Source of the DNA: Streptococcus sanguinis SK1 = NCTC 7863
GTDB taxonomy: Bacteria; Bacillota; Bacilli; Lactobacillales; Streptococcaceae
NCBI RefSeq assembly: GCF_000194945.1
Contig: NZ_GL878509.1
Coordinates: forward strand, 1-64,000
Reading direction: 5' to 3'
DNA length: 64,000 nucleotides
Shown: positions 62,501 through 64,000 of the stretch, piece by piece
Numbering within the stretch: the stretch's first letter is position 1
How the letters are laid out: every line of letters begins with the position of its first letter
Notes under the pieces: generated by a model
The model's database searches: none
The model's input: only the letters and a program-made list of their open reading frames with translations
Told to the model about the DNA's origin: nothing
Program-made: the position numbers and the translations under genes

Positions 62501-64000
62501 ACGTTTCACCAAGGACATGGCGTTGGTTCCAGCGATACCAGCTGTTACAGAATTTCCGCCTTTAGACTTAATCTGACCCTTAAAGGAGACATTTTCAACT
62601 CGAGATTGGCCTTCTATATTGTTAACCAGACCGGCTATATGGTCTCTTCCTTCCAAGTATCCTTGTACATTGACGTTTTCGATTACTCCTTTATTCTTCA
62701 AGCGGGCAGCAATTGTCGCAATTGTATCGCCCGCTTGCGAATCTGGATAAACCATATTGACCCGCTTAAAGTCAATATCCTTGACCGTTCCGCCAGTAAT
62801 CGTATCAAATAAAGGATGCGCCAAGTCTAAAATCGCATGGCGCTCGCCATTTTGACCGCCAATCAGCTGACCTTTGAACTCACCTGGCAAGTAAGATTTG
62901 CTGTTGGCAGGTTTGTCAATCAGCTTGGCACTGATACTGCGGCCCAAAATAAAGGTTCCAGAAGGATCTTCCTTGATACCGTCCAAAAGATCTTGGAAGT
63001 CATAGTAGACATTTCCTTCACGCTTCTTAGCCTTTTCCAGATAGAAATCAAAGCTGTTTTGAAGACCAGTTGCGCTTCTTTGCAGCAAGTCTGGCAGCTG
63101 AGCCTGAATCTTGAAGACAGGCTGGTTATCAACGACCACTTCCTCAATAGAGGTAACTGGTAGGACAGTGTCCTTGAACTGGTCGGATGTAAAGTGCAGA
63201 TAATATTGGTCCAGATTTGCTGGCTTTTCAGCCAGAGTAGGCATCAATTTTGTCTGGCCATTTTCAACCTTCATCAAAGCGACATTAGTGATGGACTTGA
63301 GTTCTACCTTCTTCAGGTCAAGCTGGACTGTCTCTTGAGCTAATTCCTGACTTTCAGAGCCATTTCCTAAGTCATAAGACAGAGTCGTCTCAATCTTATA
63401 TGGTGTATAGTAGTCCAAACCACTGAAGCTAGCAGTCAACTGGCCTGCCGCCAAGTTCTGCTCTGCTATCAGCTGGCCATCCTTCTTCAGACGAACATGA
63501 GCACTAGTAAAGGCTTGATCCCTGTCCGTCAGCTGGTATTGAATCTGAACTGATTTCTGCAATTCATCCTTCTTAACCGCTGAAACAGTCAGAGTTGGTG
63601 CTGCTTTAAGGGCCAATAAGTCGGACAAAGCTTGCTTAAGTTGGTTGACACCCGCATCTATTTCATCTTGACTTGACGAAGTTTGATAAACCGTCGCAGC
63701 CATATTCTTAATTGCTTGCAGCTGCTGATAGGATTGATTGGTGTAAACTCCTGGATCTACAGCCGCTGCTAAAGCTAGCTGCTTGCTCAATTCTTCTTTA
63801 TTGATGCGAGCCTTGCTACCCCGAGTGACCACTGTATCAACTGCTTCATGCAAGATTCTTTCAGTTATTTGCGGCTCTGATATGCGATTACCACCCAAGA
63901 CTTCATAGCTGGTAACAATTTCTTTTTGTCCTGGAGTTCCATCGACAGTGGTCTCCTCATCAAGATACTTGCTATCATCTGTCTTGTTGACAACTTGAGG
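59543..64000 (-). CDS. M26-type zinc metalloprotease (IgA1 protease/Zmp family), N-terminus beyond window
   Basis: C-terminal 1,485 residues of a large surface protease; the frame is open to the window edge, so signal peptide, LPxTG and upstream repeats are not seen. The visible part starts with a G5 domain (VTSYEVLGGNRISEPQ) and a helical region. A beta-rich region follows with GLUG-like repeats typical of the M26 N-domain (GVIENVNVQGYLEGRDHIAG). The catalytic domain has HELTH (60530-60544) with the third ligand Glu 20 residues later (GIGPE), the HExxH-x19-E gluzincin pattern of M26. The C-terminus is NSIWGS. It may cleave IgA1, or another host glycoprotein as in ZmpB/ZmpC; sequence alone does not decide. 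Confidence 0.88.
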   Translation of the reverse strand, partial: PQVVNKTDDSKYLDEETTVDGTPGQKEIVTSYEVLGGNRISEPQITERILHEAVDTVVTRGSKARINKEELSKQLALAAAVDPGVYTNQSYQQLQAIKNMAATVYQTSSSQDEIDAGVNQLKQALSDLLALKAAPTLTVSAVKKDELQKSVQIQYQLTDRDQAFTSAHVRLKKDGQLIAEQNLAAGQLTASFSGLDYYTPYKIETTLSYDLGNGSESQELAQETVQLDLKKVELKSITNVALMKVENGQTKLMPTLAEKPANLDQYYLHFTSDQFKDTVLPVTSIEEVVVDNQPVFKIQAQLPDLLQRSATGLQNSFDFYLEKAKKREGNVYYDFQDLLDGIKEDPSGTFILGRSISAKLIDKPANSKSYLPGEFKGQLIGGQNGERHAILDLAHPLFDTITGGTVKDIDFKRVNMVYPDSQAGDTIATIAARLKNKGVIENVNVQGYLEGRDHIAGLVNNIEGQSRVENVSFKGQIKSKGGNSVTAGIAGTNAMSLVKRAYVEADIWVKSGQNAGMLVAQNFTDYSGSGWGNWGRLMQSVAKGKLEDAGSRNSAGIAASIWPYGTINDTVSYATVVNGKELFSSDNEITDAWMGQKLQNLFGVQGQSSGTKTGKDAKFRRLTEAEAEQKVKSYQITALEQTSANEVTTEKLNAAILRTSTYQDKPGYKAENEQLYQNLERFMPFYNQEFLIHEANKLVDAGKAGDLLTKKVLSVQALKGNQFVTGGTDADKILVHFADGSKTIFNLQNQARFEQTALPEYQIAELGTVYTPNHSTAVKEDLLTQLTESLKSFELYSDEVYRSVGLPNDNDKVNKVKRLFLDESLAEVKANLQDMLGKLLANEWTRFHADNPAANEALKAKIEENKTAIMLGLTYLNRYYDLKFGDYNLKELVLFKPDFYGEKVSLLDRLIKIGRSTENQLKGADNVNMFARQLKAESKSSDLVAYLDYNRRLLTDFADMDSWFKDATRGFIQFEERQSEVEEIKSAKYRVFDNLNSEYFSNYILPLLTLKNTRLAILSNYSTMAFVNRDKRRSWSDERFNAGIKEVATQHRNHVDTWYKLLSDDIKSRMVKQNVTAVWDGFDVEGRGWIDVNGNDNKGNPYAPSREFFNLVGGRAGGWYKSNGYGAHAAGSIRVNFEAFDLLTEYGVSVFTHELTHVNDRDIYLGGHGRRQGIGPEGYAQGLLQSPVPGQPGWGALGLNMAFDRPNDGSLIFNSSPRLFKNRADIDHYMKGYNDTLMLLDYLEGQAVVDRGNEAAAKWFKKIEPKVVDARTQYDVVRELTAEEKAAMSVSSVEDLVDQGLLSNRAVDNRTYNPADYDSSYIAIDFMTGIYGGGQNNTGAPGALMFKHNTFRIWGYYGYEKGFVSYASNKHRKTANEQGVTGLSDNFIIKQISEGEFETMEAFKKAYFRKVVDKAQTSGIKPVTVNGKVYSTYEELKAGFAEAVDKDLKKSRVDERATKDFKYAVFTQLLKNTNSFMDENSIWGS

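Overview
The window is a 64-kb chromosomal segment of a viridans-group Streptococcus, most like the sanguinis group (S. sanguinis, S. cristatus, S. gordonii). The evidence is the Ami/Hpp oligopeptide permease with three tandem binding proteins, the suf and mecA-rgpG neighbourhoods, the fba-pht-adcAII cluster, an M26-type zinc metalloprotease and moderate G+C. The species call is inference. Nearly all genes lie on the minus strand. I see no insertion sequence, prophage, CRISPR array or rRNA; there are two tRNA genes.

Layout: 0.1-11 kb, ami operon (amiA-C-D-E-F) plus two more AmiA-type lipoproteins, each with its own promoter. 11.2-12.5 kb, a DacA/PBP3-like protein on the plus strand. 12.6-17.8 kb, sufCDSUB. 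17.9-22.9 kb, envelope genes (rgpG, mecA, uppP, a DUF2207 protein). 23-25.3 kb, a fused amino-acid ABC transporter and its ATPase (plus strand). 25.4-31.4 kb, a small HTH-like protein, a band-7 protein and branched-chain amino-acid genes ilvBN-ilvC-ilvA. 31.6-35 kb, an ABC exporter with a DesK/NarL-type two-component system. 35.3-40.2 kb, a lipoprotein, fakA-asp23, rpmB, a LytTR/LiaF-like pair and a SemiSWEET. 40.3-43.5 kb, tRNA-Thr, a GNAT protein and an ABC-2 transporter. 43.7-48.4 kb, the zinc-acquisition pair pht-adcAII and fba. 48.5-50.9 kb, tRNA-Leu and pyrG. 51-53.6 kb, an FtsX-type ABC transporter. 53.8-59.3 kb, a B3/4-domain protein, rpoE, tig, a DUF436 protein, vitamin B6 genes and truA. 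From 59.5 kb to the window edge, an M26 metalloprotease cut off at its N-terminus.

Regulation links several blocks. CodY-type boxes (consensus AATTTTCWGAAAATT) lie at the amiA, ilvB and FtsX-ABC promoters, which suggests nutritional control of peptide uptake and branched-chain amino-acid synthesis. Two abutting AdcR boxes lie just downstream of the pht-adcAII -10 element. The pyrG leader begins GGGC and contains an intrinsic terminator, the layout of the CTP-sensing attenuator. The LytTR gene has a direct repeat with 21-nt periodicity just upstream of its promoter.

Points most worth a second look: (i) two transporter cassettes (pht-adcAII and the FtsX-type ABC) are each flanked by a second copy of the 3' end of the preceding gene, which suggests insertion by recombination at gene ends; (ii) the DacA-like protein has lost the SxxK lysine (SITN) and has KAG for KTG, so it is probably not an active carboxypeptidase; (iii) the Pht protein lacks the lipobox cysteine; (iv) a possible 37-codon ORF fills the leader of the ABC/two-component operon behind a probably activator-dependent promoter; (v) a LytTR regulator is paired with a LiaF-like membrane protein.
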